From Epiperipatus broadwayi (taxonomy: Eukaryota; Onychophora; Udeonychophora; Euonychophora; Peripatidae), in the NCBI GenBank assembly GCA_028023455.1, contig JAQFVV010000017.1:2106501-2170500 (forward strand): DNA of 64,000 nt, read 5' to 3'. Positions 23,251 through 34,182 of this stretch are shown in pieces. Position 1 is the first letter of the stretch; each line of letters begins with the position of its first letter. The notes under the pieces were generated by a model. It did not search any database. It was not told the origin of the DNA and saw only the letters and a list, made by a program, of their open reading frames with translations. A program made the position numbers and the translations under genes.

Positions 23251-23400
23251 GAGTAGGCACTAGATGGGGATTTTGTGCTCAAGCTTTCTGGCATCCATTG
23301 ATTACTCTAGCTTGCTGTGTGTAGCAATATATATAGTGAGTTTTGCCTGTTTTAACAACAGTTATACACAAGCATAAGAGGAGGTGGTCATGTGATGTTT

Positions 23401-24345
23401 ATTGGCAACAGATAGATATATTAAAAAAATAAAGGCATTGGTATATGTTTTATGAAGGTGAAAAAGCATTTCATAGAGAAATCTGAAATAAATTTATGGC
23501 CTTTTTAAAAGAGAATGGAGTATTTTGGAAAGAGAGAAGATTGATTTGGAATATGTATCCTGGACAAAGGATAAGAATTAAATTGGGAATAATAACACTG
23601 ATGAAATGAATATATAAAATGGAGTTAGGTAAGGATTCTGTATGTCACGTTCTCTTTAATATTTATTTAGAATACATGCTAAATAATTATTTTGTCTGTG
23701 GAGGAGAAAATGTTGGAGGTAGAGTAATAAAATGTATAAGATTTGCAACTGATGTGGCTCTTACAGCTGAGGTTAAAAAGTGTCTTCACAATATGTTGAA
23801 TAAATTGGGAAAAAGATGTATGGAGATTGAAATCTGTGATGACATAATTCAACAAACAAAGGGATTTATATATTAAGGTGATTGATTGAGGATGGAAAAG
23901 GTGAAGATGAAGTTAAAAGAAGAATAGCATTGGCAAAGAAATTTTGTGGACCTTTGAAAAGAGAATTAAGAAAAAGATTAATTAAATGCTATGTGTGGGG
24001 TTTACTAATGTATGGTTGTGAAACATGGACAATAAGTAATAAATTTGGAACATATTGGAAACCCTTTAAGATGTGGCCATAGAGAAGAATGAAAAAAACC
24101 AGTTGAATGAATAAAATAACAAATGAAGTTTTGAAAAGAGTAAATAATAAAAGAAAATTAATTGAGGAAATCAGAGAGAGTGAGAATGATAAAGTGGATT
24201 GGACATGTATCAGAAGAAAGTATAGTTTAATCAAAGATGTTTTGAGGAAATGGTGAATAAAAGTAAGAAGGATGGAAGAGATTGACATTGTTGGAAGATA
24301 TAAGAGATGAGAAGAATTATGTAGAATTGAAGAGCTGGTCAATGA
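23401..24345 (+). mobile_element. Second LINE remnant, RT palm and C-terminal piece
   Basis: Continues the LINE broken at 18369. FYEGEKAFHREI (motif A area) is near 23450, GQRIRIKLG near 23570, a degenerate LFNIYLEYMLNNYF near 23650, RFATDVALTAE (motif C, with ADD changed to ATD) near 23740, then RIALAKKFCGPLKRELRKRLIKCYVWGLLMYGCETWTIS near 23915-24040. The wording differs from the RTE at 13708, so it is a different LINE family. Several stops are present. Confidence 0.7.
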
Positions 24346-25408
24346 AGATACTGGAATGGAAAAATGAATTGGTGATATGACTCCTCGCTGGACCTGTCCA
24401 TTTAACAGAATACTATTAATGAAGATGATTATGGTAATATGTTATAGTATTTGAATATTTTTGCTCAGTGATATCTAATAATGATGTTGCAATTTTTCTA
24501 ATTTTTTATGGGATTCATTTTTACATTCACATTTAGATAATGGACATATTTCAACAATTATTGCAGACTGAAATATAGGATGATGGCAAATAGACATCAT
24601 ATATTGTTCTTATTGCTCAAGTTAGTTTACGGCGATCATTTTGATTTTACACCGTGTATGTGTTTTGATATTTCTATTATTTGGAGAGTAGCAATATATT
24701 TTTTTTTACTTGTGAATCTTCTCAAGTCTGTAAGCTAATTAAAAAGTATCTTTTTTTCCATACAATTAGTTTACTATTGGGATATTCTTTTCTAAATTAT
24801 TTTTATATCATTTTGTCTAACTGAAGCACTGTTTAAGCAAGGAAACAATATTAAAGAGAAATAAAAGACATATGGACTTAGTGCTCATCAGAGTAGGATG
24901 GTTACAACATTGAAAAATGCCACATCACATGACAAATGCATTTTTTATTTGGTACTAAGTTCAGGTCTATCAGATGGCAACTTGTATTTTTGATAAGTAT
25001 ATAGTTTCAGAGTCTAAAGTAAATTTATTTTTTCGCTTTTCATTAGCAAAAATATGTTACTTGCTAAATTTAAAAAAAAAATTAATAACTTAAATTTAAA
25101 AAAGTAATGAATTCCATTAAGAAGTTTTATTTTTTTTTTTCCTTATAATGTGGAGGTGACAAGATGTTATAAACATTGTCACACTTCGTTTTAATTCAGC
25201 ATGATTTTTTGTCGATATTATTTTTGCAAAATTTTCATAATTATCAAAATTTGGAACCTTCCTCTCATAGAGTATGGTGCACTGGAGTATTTCCAAATGT
25301 GCAGGTTCTTGCCATCCTGAAAAGTGTCCACTAATGGTCACAATATGACACCTTACTTAATAACAGCTGAATATGCCTCACCCTTTTTTTTATTAATAAA
25401 GTTAATAC
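24346..25408. other. About 1 kb with no gene seen
   Basis: AT-rich; no supported feature. Confidence 0.5.
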
Positions 25409-25566
25409 AAAATAATAATAATGATGATGATGATAATAATAATAATAATAATGCTGCAGCTGATGATAATGATAATAATAATGATGATGATGATGATGAT
25501 AATGATGATAATAATGCTGCTGATGATGATGTTGATGATGATAATAATAATAATAATAATAATAAA
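25409..25566 (+). repeat. Trinucleotide microsatellite (AAT/GAT)
   Basis: Interspersed AAT, GAT and GCT triplets. The Asn/Asp-rich open frame across it is a product of the repeat. Confidence 0.9.
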
Positions 25567-25786
25567 GTGTAAATATTATAATTATTTTTTTCCAGAATGA
25601 TTTTTTTAAAAATAACAGTAATAAAAATTAAAATGTAAATATTAAATATGTTTCTTAGCAGCCATTTTTTGTAAAGATTTCTTAGAGTCCCTGAAACTGT
25701 ATATTTTAAAAAAAGTCATCTGCTAAGCTTGGTAGATAGGAAAATGCACAAGTACGTTTTAAATTTACATCACATTTATTTTACCA

Positions 25787-26025
25787 CCATCATTTTCAAC
25801 CATTATCGATCCACTGCAGGATGAAGGTCTATCCAAGTGCAATTCTTTTTCACTAATCTCTAGCCTCTCTTCTCCACATCACACCAGCACATTTCCTTAT
25901 TTCATTTCATCCATCTCACATGCAGTCTCTTTCTAGGACATTTACAATTTCTTGGATCTATTATCATCTCTTCTAGCAATATGTCCAGCCCAGCTCCACT
26001 TCAGTCTTTTAATTCTTTTGCCAAT
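25787..26025 (-). mobile_element. RTE 3' fragment
   Basis: The minus strand encodes the C-terminal end of the RTE family (GLDILLEEMI...PRNCKCPRKRL...), and ATCCACTGCAGGATGAAGG near 25809 is the complement of the family's LQWID end. 5'-truncated. Confidence 0.8.
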
Positions 26026-26204
26026 TAATTATAACTAAATATTCATTTACTGAAGAAATTAAATGTTTAGCTAACGTTTATTGGGGAAATAATTATAAGG
26101 ATGTTTATGACCCAAAAATAATTCAAGATTTATTCAGCACAGATTTCAGATCATGGACAAAGTGAATCAATGTGCTAAAATCCGCCATGAGATCTTTGTT
26201 AAAA

Positions 26205-26480
26205 CTCATAAATTTTTTTTATAAATATAATAAACACCCCCATACTTCCCCTTTTTTTTTAAATTCATTTAAATAAAGATATAATAAAAGACAAATGATC
26301 CCCAAGATGCATTTCAGGCTGAACCAGCACTCATCAGTTGGGCCAGGTCACTATCTCTCATATATATCTTTATTATATGAAAAGTATTTATCTAGAGCAA
26401 ATTGCTACATTTTCATTTACCATTGTCAAACTTCCTCCACTCACAACTTTGACGCCATCCATTTCAGATAAATACAATAA
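26205..26480 (-). repeat. H2 ribozyme repeat
   Basis: A single minus-strand unit with H2 landmarks (GATCCCCAAGATGC, CAGCACTCATCAGTTGG, TCCATTTCAG) and the best-conserved H2 hammerhead in the window. Confidence 0.75.
26297..26349 (-). ncRNA. Hammerhead ribozyme candidate, H2 family
   Basis: Minus strand: inner stem I CCCAA/TTGGG (5 bp), core CTGATGA, stem II GTGCTG/CAGCCT with a GTT loop (one mismatch), GAAA, palindromic stem III ATGCAT, then C at the cleavage position. Type I layout. Confidence 0.7.
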
Positions 26481-27740
26481 TGATTATTACTAATCCTTTT
26501 CGAAACTAGAGATTATCTCTAGCACAGTTATTGTTTGATAAATTTATGCTTACTATTGTTTCTTTTCAGACGCAATTGCTATAATTTTTTTTAATCTCTT
26601 AATTTCTTTTTTCAATATTTCCCCATTATCAAAATATAGAAAAATTGATATCGTGAAATAAAAGAGTCCATCTGGATTTAAACTCAATCTTCATAGATTT
26701 TTAGAAATAGTAGCGCTATTAATATTATAAAATAAGTTATTTTAAACTTTTATTACTATTTACTTTATTGATAATAACTTTCGATAAAAGTTATTTTAAT
26801 TATATACTAATTTAAATTACTATTTGTCTTATATTTCGTCTAATAGTGACCAAAAATTATAACTAAAGTCAAATAACAAAAATTAATAATTCAGTAAAAG
26901 GCTTCTCATTTTTGTTTGAGTAAATTATTATAAATAAAAAGGCTTTATTCTTTGTAAATAGGTGAAGTTTCTGACTTTAAGGAACATTTGTACTTTGAAT
27001 AGGAAAGCAGCTGTAACTTTCCTTCTGGGCAGGAAAAAAATAGTGACCCTTGAATCACATCTTGTCGCTTCAGTATCCACAGTCGAACCAAAAGGAATTC
27101 AGGTTTAATAACTATGGAGTTTTATTCCACCTGCATAGTTGTCAAATATATATAAAAAATTGCATGAACGCGCACATATGTTATCCTACTCCACGAAAAA
27201 GAAATAGTTTTCATTTCTTCTGTTTTAATGTGATCCATTTTCTTTGTTACAGATTTTTTTTTTTATTACATTTCATCGTGCCGTTGTGATGGTGGGGTAT
27301 TTTTTCATAGACAACAATGTATTTTGGAAGAATAACAATAGCTTCTTCGATACAAAGAAGTACTTATGGGATTTCTATCATCATTATTATTAGAGGGAGG
27401 GGGGAGGGAGAGGAAGGCAATGTATATATATATTGTAAAGTATAAATTAAAAAAATATTATATGGTAAAAAAATATATTATTCGTCTTCAAAGGAAGTAT
27501 TTTCAATAGATAAAAAATATTACTTAAATTTTATGAAAAGTTTTGGAAGTTATAATGAGGAATGGTGAAGCTTTACAGATATCCTAGGCACTACGTAAAA
27601 ATCGTTTATACATTTATTTGATAATTAGTAAACAGGAATACATTTTTTTAAATTTAAAATTATATAATTATGACTATAAAGGAAAGAAATAAAAGCGATT
27701 AAACAATTTTGGAAATTGACTTTGTAAAAAAAAAAAATGC
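26481..27740. other. 1.2 kb with no gene seen
   Basis: AT-rich; a purine-rich run (GAGGGAGGGGGGAGGG) near 27393. No supported gene. Confidence 0.5.
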
Positions 27741-27829
27741 TAGTAGAGGGATTTGAACAAAGGATTTTTCAGTTTATCGGTCTTCCACTCCATCCGAAGC
27801 AACACATGCGAAAAATATACATGATCCCG

Positions 27830-27877
27830 ATATACATATTTTGTGCAGAACCAGCACTCATCAGTTGGTTAAATTGA
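27830..27877 (-). ncRNA. Hammerhead relic, H2 family
   Basis: Core CTGATGA and stem II GTGCTG facing CTGCAC, but GAAA has become AAAA, which removes an essential G. Stem III ATATGTAT is kept. Confidence 0.5.
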
Positions 27878-28010
27878 TGTAATGCCTACATGCATTACTG
27901 CAATATCAAATCCAATAAGGGCTTTGAGCATTCCATCGACGGAAGGGTGAGAAGATTGAATCCTGATCATTAAAGTTTGAAGAATTTCTATCTTAATACA
28001 AATCAAACAC

Positions 28011-28024
28011 TGGTTGTATATATG
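28011..28024. repeat. Target-site duplication, left
   Basis: TGGTTGTATATATG, identical to 28229-28242; it flanks the short H1 insertion. Confidence 0.85.
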
Positions 28025-28228
28025 AACAAGGCAAAACTCTCGATACAGTAGTGCCAACCAGAGTAATCAATGGATGAGTAAGCACTAGATAGAGATTTTA
28101 TGCACAAGTCTTCTGGCATCCATTGATTACTCTGGTTGGCACAGGGTGGCACTACTGTATGGAGAGTTTTGCCTTGTTTATTAACAATTATGTGCTAGTA
28201 TAAGAGATAGTGATCATGTGATGTTTAG
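28025..28228 (+). mobile_element. Short H1 element (204 bp) without ribozyme
   Basis: Begins AACAAGGCAAAACTCTC and ends GATCATGTGATGTTTAG, the two ends seen in larger H1 copies. It holds a hairpin (GCCAACCAGAGTAATCAA near 28047 and its complement near 28125-28142) but not the hammerhead region. An exact 14-bp duplication proves insertion and defines the H1 termini. Confidence 0.85.
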
Positions 28229-28242
28229 TGGTTGTATATATG
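28229..28242. repeat. Target-site duplication, right
   Basis: TGGTTGTATATATG, the partner of 28011-28024. Confidence 0.85.
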
Positions 28243-28440
28243 TGTGGAGTATTTTATAGTCTGGACCAACTAATGACAGCTGTTTCTGCATGAAGGATGT
28301 GACTATAATATCAAATCCAATAAGGCTTTGAGCATTCCATCATCATAAAAGTAAGAAGATTGAAGTCTGGACATTAGGGTTTGAAAAATTGCTATCTTAG
28401 TATAAAGCAAACACTGATTGTGTATATGTGTGGGGCATTA

Positions 28441-28494
28441 TGATCTAGCCCAACTGATAAGTAGTGGTTCTGCACGAAATATGTATATTGGGGA
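28441..28494 (+). ncRNA. Hammerhead relic, H2 family
   Basis: Stem I CCCAA/TTGGG and stem III ATATGTAT are kept, but the core reads CTGATAA (essential G lost). Confidence 0.5.
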
Positions 28495-28689
28495 TAATAT
28501 ATGTTATTTGCATATGTCTGATGTATCAGTTGCTTAAAATGGAGTGAGGATGAACAGACTGAAAAATCCTGAATTCAAATCCCTCTACTTACTTATATAA
28601 AAAACATTCGGTATAAGCAAGTTGCTTATTGCTTTAGAATTAAAAGAAGAATGGAAAAATAAATTGGTTATATAAGCTTCTAAAGTAAT

Positions 28690-29970
28690 CAATTAATCAA
28701 GAATTATAGCATTGAAGCTAATTTTGGTTTGATAGAAGTTACAGAATGGATTAATGAATATGAGTTGCCATTATGTTTTGGATTTGTAAATTATGAAATG
28801 GTGTCTGATTTTGAAAGCATTTCTCTGGTGATTAAAGTTTTGAATCATCATAATATAGAACCAAGATAGTGTCTCATTCTGAAGAATATTTACCAAAATG
28901 CAACAGCATTGATTAGATTATATGTTGGTACTATGAAAATTACTATAGACAAGGGTACAACAGTTTTACAAGAAATATTTTGTGGAATAAAATGAAAAAC
29001 TAAAGAAGTAAGATTTCCACCATATAATTCTAAATTGTCCACTCATTTTACTACTATTACACAATGCTTTATTTACCATTCTTTTTTTTTACAGTTTACA
29101 GTTTCAATTGCCCCAGCAATCTTCTTCAGAACTTTATATATCCTAGCCTTAAAGTTCTGAAGAAGATTACTGAAACTAAAAAGAGGGTGGTAAATAAAGC
29201 ATTGTGTAACAGTAGTAAAGTGAATGGACAATTTAATATTATGTGGTATACATTTGGCAATGCAATAAGAAAGAGCAAAATTTCTCTGATGGTGTGGTTA
29301 TTTATGTAAATAATGCTTCAGAGCTTCAGGAAATGTTGCATGAATTTTAAAAAGACTAAAATTAATGTTCAGAGTTCTCTTAGGAGAATATGAATACTGA
29401 TAATGATGAATTAGAAGAAATTATCAACCACAAATATTTTGGTCAGATAAATTTGGATGAAGTGTTTTTGTGAGAAATAACTTAGTATTAAGTCAAAATA
29501 ACTTAGTATTAAGTCAAAATATGCCTGTGTTTGAAAAGAATGGCTTTTAATATATGTTTTTAACCAGTTGGATGCTTATAAAAAAAGCAATACAAGGACT
29601 TCAGACCACTCAATAAAGTATGGAGGGATTTAGGAGAGAAATAACAGATAGAAATCAAAAGTGAAATATATGGGTGAGAGAAAAAACAGGTATCCCTCAT
29701 ATTATCCCTCATATTATTGAAAGGATTAAGAGATTGAAATGGAGGTGGATTAGATATATTAATAAAAGAGATTATAGTTGATGGACAATCAAAATTTTAA
29801 ACTGGATCTCAAGAGGTTATAAAAAATATAGAAATAATTTATATGTAAGATGGATAGATGAATTAAGGAAATTTGTTGATGTGATGTAAAAAAACAGAAG
29901 CTAGGGATTACAGAAACTAGATATAAACTTGAAGAAATTTTATCCTGTAGTGAATTAGTAGTGATTAAAA
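28690..29970 (+). mobile_element. RTE copy, degenerate, with a MITE inserted
   Basis: Recognisable RTE RT pieces: NEYELPLCFGFVNYEMVSDFESI (motif A decayed) near 28755-28825, ILKNIYQNATALIRL near 28880, then after the MITE at 29014-29250 the DGVVIYVNNASELQ equivalent of motif C near 29290, and the C-terminal region to about 29960. Many stops; inactive. Confidence 0.75.
29014..29250. mobile_element. Fold-back MITE inside an RTE copy
   Basis: About 110-bp arms: the left arm 29014-29130 pairs with the right arm 29141-29250 (for example ACACAATGCTTTATTTACC near 29069 and its complement near 29191). The RTE reading resumes on each side, so this was an insertion. No coding capacity. Confidence 0.8.
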
Positions 29971-29999
29971 ATAGTAATTATGATAAACTGGGAGTCTTC

Positions 30000-30835
30000 T
30001 ATCTGTAGAACATGCTGGATTTATACCATCAACAATTTTGTTATTAAAGGACTTTCAAAATAAATAGAAGACTTACATTACTTTTGTTGATCTCAACCCA
30101 GTTTGATTCTATTGAGAAAATGATCTTGTAAAAGTCTCAAAAGTTTTTATATGTAGAAAAACCATTAATTTACTTTATAAAATGCTCTTTTATAGAAAAT
30201 TTCATGTCACATTAAAGGATGATCAGAGTAAATACAAGATTTTACAGAATATCCTTCCACGAATTGTCTTCTTTCTTACTTTATTTACTATATTAACCAG
30301 GGATCTTCTGGAAACATTAATGTGGGAAATGTAGTTATGCTGATAATTTTATCTTGCCCACACAAAAGAGATCTTCCCCATTTTATAAGAATATAAAAAG
30401 TTTAGAAATCTTTAATAATGATTGAGTCTTTATATCTCTAATCTCACAATGACCTTATGTTCAACTTATCAACTAAGCAATAAACTGAATAGAAGTTTCT
30501 GCAATAATGTCCAGAAACATGATCCTATTTCATGCAATTAAAGTGTAGTCTTAATCAGTAGTGTAATTTATAAAAATAGGTTATCCAGTCCAGTTTAATA
30601 TAGTATCATAATAATGAACCAAAGAGTTTAAGTCACTGGATTGAAGCTCAGTTCTTCTTAATCCAATACTTGAATGTGATATGGTCCCCTGAGAGATGAA
30701 CTATTCATTTATTATAAAGGTTAAATCTAAATTAATTTTCAAAAATAATCTCCTTAGAAAGATGGTTGACATTATTTGGGGTTGAGTTACATTTACTCTT
30801 AAGAAGAGTTTTCTTTGCACTAGTGTCTTATTGTT
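30000..30835 (+). mobile_element. Third LINE family remnant, Jockey-like RT
   Basis: Broken translation shows EHAGFIPS, ITFVDLNPV*FY (motif A), VSKVFICRKTINLLYKMLFYRKFHV, the motif B region NILPRIVFFLTLFTI, and near the end NNLLRKMVDIIWG. The NNLL...WG ending and the motif A/B spacing resemble Jockey/CR1-group LINEs rather than RTE. Very degenerate. Confidence 0.5.
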
Positions 30836-31325
30836 GAGTTTTGTATTCTTCTTTGAAGATAACATTTTTTAAACCTATGTACATACAATCCTTTTTTACA
30901 TCAGCTTTCTATCATTTCACATAGTCTATTAAATTTTAGAAAAGAAGTTACCTCACAGAAAATGTATAAAATAGATCATATTAACTGTTAACATATATCA
31001 TACTTTCAATATCTAAGTCATGCCTCAAATTAAGAGCTTTTATTTGGATGTTTGGTCAGAGAATCCTTTAAATATTGAAAAAATTGTGACATAAACTTGT
31101 TTCTCTTTTGTAATCCCTCAAATATTTGTCTCTAAATCCAACAATTAGCCAACTAGATTTGATAGTCTTAGATATTAATGCAGAAAACAATTTAACAGTC
31201 TTTGAGATATATAGTTGGAAAAAATACAAATCATGAACTATATATTTAATAACAATCCATTCTATAAATATACTTCAGAGGTCAAGGGTTTAATACAACC
31301 ACCACAAAATTTCTGATCTTAATAT
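30836..31325. other. No gene seen
   Basis: AT-rich; no supported feature. Confidence 0.5.
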
Positions 31326-31329
31326 AAGA

Positions 31330-31695
31330 GAGGCAATATGCCAATCAGTGCAAGACAGAATAATCAATGCATGCAAGGTTTATGCATAAAATCCATATCT
31401 AGTGATGCTCAGTCAATATCCGCAGACCAGTTTCTAGCCCATGGTTTTAACCAGTGAAGAACCTTGGATAGTTGCAATACTCTCAGATCCAATTCTTCCC
31501 ATTCTGAAATCCACATTATTGGAGAGAGGTCTGGGCATATTGGATGAGTAGGGACTAGATAGGATCTATGCCAAACCTTGCATCCATTGGTTATTCCATT
31601 GTGTGGCACTAACTTATGGAGAGTTTTGGCATTGTTGTAACAGCTTGTATAAGTATAGGAAATGGTGGTCATGTGATGCATTTTTAACCTTGTTG
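31330..31695. repeat. H1 repeat, degenerate inverted dimer
   Basis: Left minus unit with the hammerhead area at about 31418-31469 (core decayed to CTGGTTA; GAAA kept) and right plus unit ending ATGGAGAGTTTTG...GTCATGTGATGC near 31615-31680. Confidence 0.7.
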
Positions 31696-31834
31696 TAATC
31701 ATTACAGATTTTTAAAATAATGTTTGTGAAAATTTAACTGTCTTAAAAATGGCTTTACGTTCAGTAAAAAAATAAATTTTAAGGAAAACAAAAAATATCT
31801 TCAGTAGTAGAGCTTAACTGTTTTCTATCATTAT

Positions 31835-32162
31835 GATCATTGTCATTTATTATCAATCTACTTCAGACTGTAAATATCTCCAAACTTAATCCATCTTCTC
31901 CAACTTTTAAACTCTTCTTTTCATAAGATATCACCAATCTTTCTTATTTCCTACTCTTACCTGATTCATTCTTACAATCTCTTAGGATCCAGTTTAAGAG
32001 TAATTGTCCATCTATTATCATCTCTCCTAGCAATATATTCAGCCCACTCTAGTAGTACCTGTTTATATTCTCATTTATTACGTTTTTGATCTCTATGTCT
32101 CTCCATACTTTGTTGAATGGTTTGAAATTCTTAAAATTACTCTTATTAAGTGTCCAAATGCC
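31835..32162 (-). mobile_element. RTE 3' fragment
   Basis: Minus-strand C-terminal RTE region (complement of WAEYIARRDDNRWTI... near 32010-32060), truncated. It abuts another RTE copy at 32163. Confidence 0.7.
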
Positions 32163-33610
32163 ATACGTAAGTCATCATTTTCCACCATTATCAATCCACT
32201 GCATGATGATCTCTCCAAGTTTAATCCTATTTTCCTGATCTCTAGCTTCTATGCTCCACATCATACCAGAAAACCTCCTTATTTTAACCATCCTTCTCAC
32301 GTATAGTCACTTTCTAGATCGTTTACAATCTCTTGAAATCCAGTTCAAGATTTCATCTATCCATCTATTATTATCTTTACTTACAACATGTCCAGCCTAG
32401 CTCCACTTCATTTCTAAATTCTTTCAATGATGTCAGTAACAGCTGTTTGTTCACTTGTCTTCTTCTCTTAGCATATATCTCTCTATACTTCATTGAATAG
32501 TCGGATGTCTCCATATTATTCTTCCATTAAGTGTCCAAGTTTTATATCCATATGTTAGAATTGATAAAACACCTTTATTAAAAATCTTCATTTTCAAATA
32601 CATAGGCATACTTCTTAAGCAGTTCGTTCAAGTTTAATTCTATGACTAACTTCATCAATATTAAAATAATCTCGGTAAGAAAATTGTAGTTGTTGACTTC
32701 TTCTAACTCATTACTGTCATTCTTTATTTTCTTCTGAGCAAAATCCATTGAACATTACTTTAGTCTTTGTAGCATTTATCTTTATTTCTACTTTTTTACT
32801 TTTATCTGATAATTCTGGCAACCTTTCTTGAAGCTATTGTGCTATAATTTGGAAAAGGAACCACTTAATTTTCAAAAGTTAGGTATCTTAAATAGGATCC
32901 ATGCACTTTTATTACCATAGCTTCCCATTTTATTCTACAAAATACTTCTTGTAAAACTAATGTAAAAGGCTTTGAAGATATGGAATAATGCTGTCACACA
33001 CCCTTTTCTATGTTAATCTTTTTAGAATCATTATGTAATCTAATCATGTTGTATTTTGATAAATATTCTTCTGAAGATGATAACATTCTTAGTCTATATC
33101 TTGATAAACCAATGCTTCAATGTTTATAGAAATGCGTATAGAATTAAATGCCTTTTTATAATCTATATATTCAAAACATAATGCCTCCTCATATTCATTG
33201 GTCCTTTCTACAGCTTCTCTCCATACATGAATGAGATTCACTGTGTTAAAACTACTTTTTAAATATAACTTGTCTTTTGGTGGATTAAAATACAAAGTTC
33301 TCTATTTGGCATTATCCTGTAAAAATTTCGTATTGACAAGCATCGGTGGTTGAGAGGTCAGCGACAGCTGCTTTTCAAGTAGTTGTCCTGGGTTAGTGGG
33401 TTCGCTTTCTGGCTGATGCTATGACACATGAGAAAAAAAATTGTATTGAACTGATAAAACACTGATAGATCTGTAATTTCTAATATCTTTTTATCACCTT
33501 CCTTAAATATCAATATTATTACTGCCCTCAAAACACTTCTATTTGCCAGTTTAATGAGTTTTATTTAAACTTCTTTGAATTAATAATTTCACTCTCTTTA
33601 ATCAAGGGGT
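32163..33610 (-). mobile_element. RTE copy, 5'-truncated, with a SINE inserted
   Basis: From the 3' end (TCCACTGCATGATGATCTC near 32199) back through the C-terminal domain, thumb and RT. The open piece 33295-33089 keeps VERTNEYEEALCFEYIDYKKAFNSI, the motif A region. Motif 1 remains are near 33450-33530. A SINE interrupts it at 33337-33442. Confidence 0.8.
33337..33442 (+). mobile_element. tRNA-derived SINE, subfamily 2
   Basis: GGTGGTTGAGAGGTCAGCGA near 33342 matches a tRNA/Pol III A box, and GGGTTCGCTTTC near 33398 matches a B box (GGTTCNANTCC type). Ends GACACATGAG and an A run. GTATTGA at 33330-33336 and 33443-33449 is the target-site duplication, inside an RTE copy. Confidence 0.85.
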
Positions 33611-33712
33611 ATAATTAAAAAATATGAACTGTGAACTTATGTGGAAGATCCAGGTATTTGATATCTCTAACTCACTTATTGAGTAATAGTTGTTTGCAAA
33701 GTGCATGCATAG

Positions 33713-33985
33713 TGAGAAAGAGGGGGTCTAATTGTGTTTTTCTTTATGGATAATTATGATATTGTGGAGTGTGCATGTTGATAAAACAGACACAAGAAGT
33801 TTGTTGACAGTTTGATATTTCCATGATACCCTTATCTTCAGAACCATAGAAGAAAGAGGGGTCTGATTGTCTTTTTTATGGATAAGTATAATGTGTGAAG
33901 TTGAAATAGGTATATGCTGACGAAATAAATCCAAGAAGTTTGTTGGCAGTTTGATATTTCTATCATGCCTATATTTTACAGAACT
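33713..33985 (+). repeat. Imperfect tandem duplication, about 135 bp x 2
   Basis: Unit 1 (about 33713-33847) and unit 2 (about 33848-33985) share AAAGAGGGG-TCTAATTGT, ATGGATAA, AAGAAGTTTGTTG and CAGTTTGATATTTC in order. Function unknown. Confidence 0.7.
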
Positions 33986-34005
33986 AGGATATGGTTTTAT
34001 CCCAT

Positions 34006-34165
34006 TTTAACATGTTGCAGAAGAATGAATATCCATGTATTTTGTTTTCAGTCCCTTCTTATTATTCCCAACTTATTTTTCCATATTTTATTGAGTAACC
34101 TAAAGCCTATGTTTTGCTCTTCTACTAAGGGTCCAAGCCTCAGATTCATAAATGAAAATTAGTAA
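34006..34165 (-). mobile_element. RTE fragment
   Basis: The minus strand carries a decayed FTYESEAWTLSRRAK, equal to YGSETWTLNRRA of the RTE family. Short and broken. Confidence 0.6.
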
Positions 34166-34182
34166 AATGCATCTGTAATTAA

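Larger units (their letters stand above)
18370..23400. mobile_element. H1 ribozyme element, inverted dimer carrying a nested palindrome
   Basis: Outer ends are mirror images: GACAAACTCACTATATATAT near 18378 and its near complement around 23325-23345. Two H1 units face each other at 22690-23000 (minus) and 23035-23400 (plus), each with a hammerhead motif. The 4.3-kb palindrome (18400-22680) sits in the TA microsatellite of the left unit. A 17-bp direct repeat brackets the composite, and the flanks join into one LINE open frame, so 18370-23400 is a single insertion with a later one inside it. Confidence 0.75.
27743..28588. repeat. H2 repeat, head-to-head dimer split by an H1 insertion
   Basis: The ends mirror each other: GTAGAGGGATTTGAA at 27743 and TTCAAATCCCTCTAC at 28574-28588. 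The left unit is minus, the right unit plus. The dimer is split at 28011-28242 by a short H1 element with a 14-bp target-site duplication. Both units carry a hammerhead with a core change. Confidence 0.8.

Noticed and set aside
25324-25572. Asn/Asp-rich open frame
   Set aside because: Produced by the AAT/GAT trinucleotide repeat.
33925-33940. CTGACGA string in the tandem duplication
   Set aside because: No GAAA or stem II follows at the right distance, so it is not a hammerhead.
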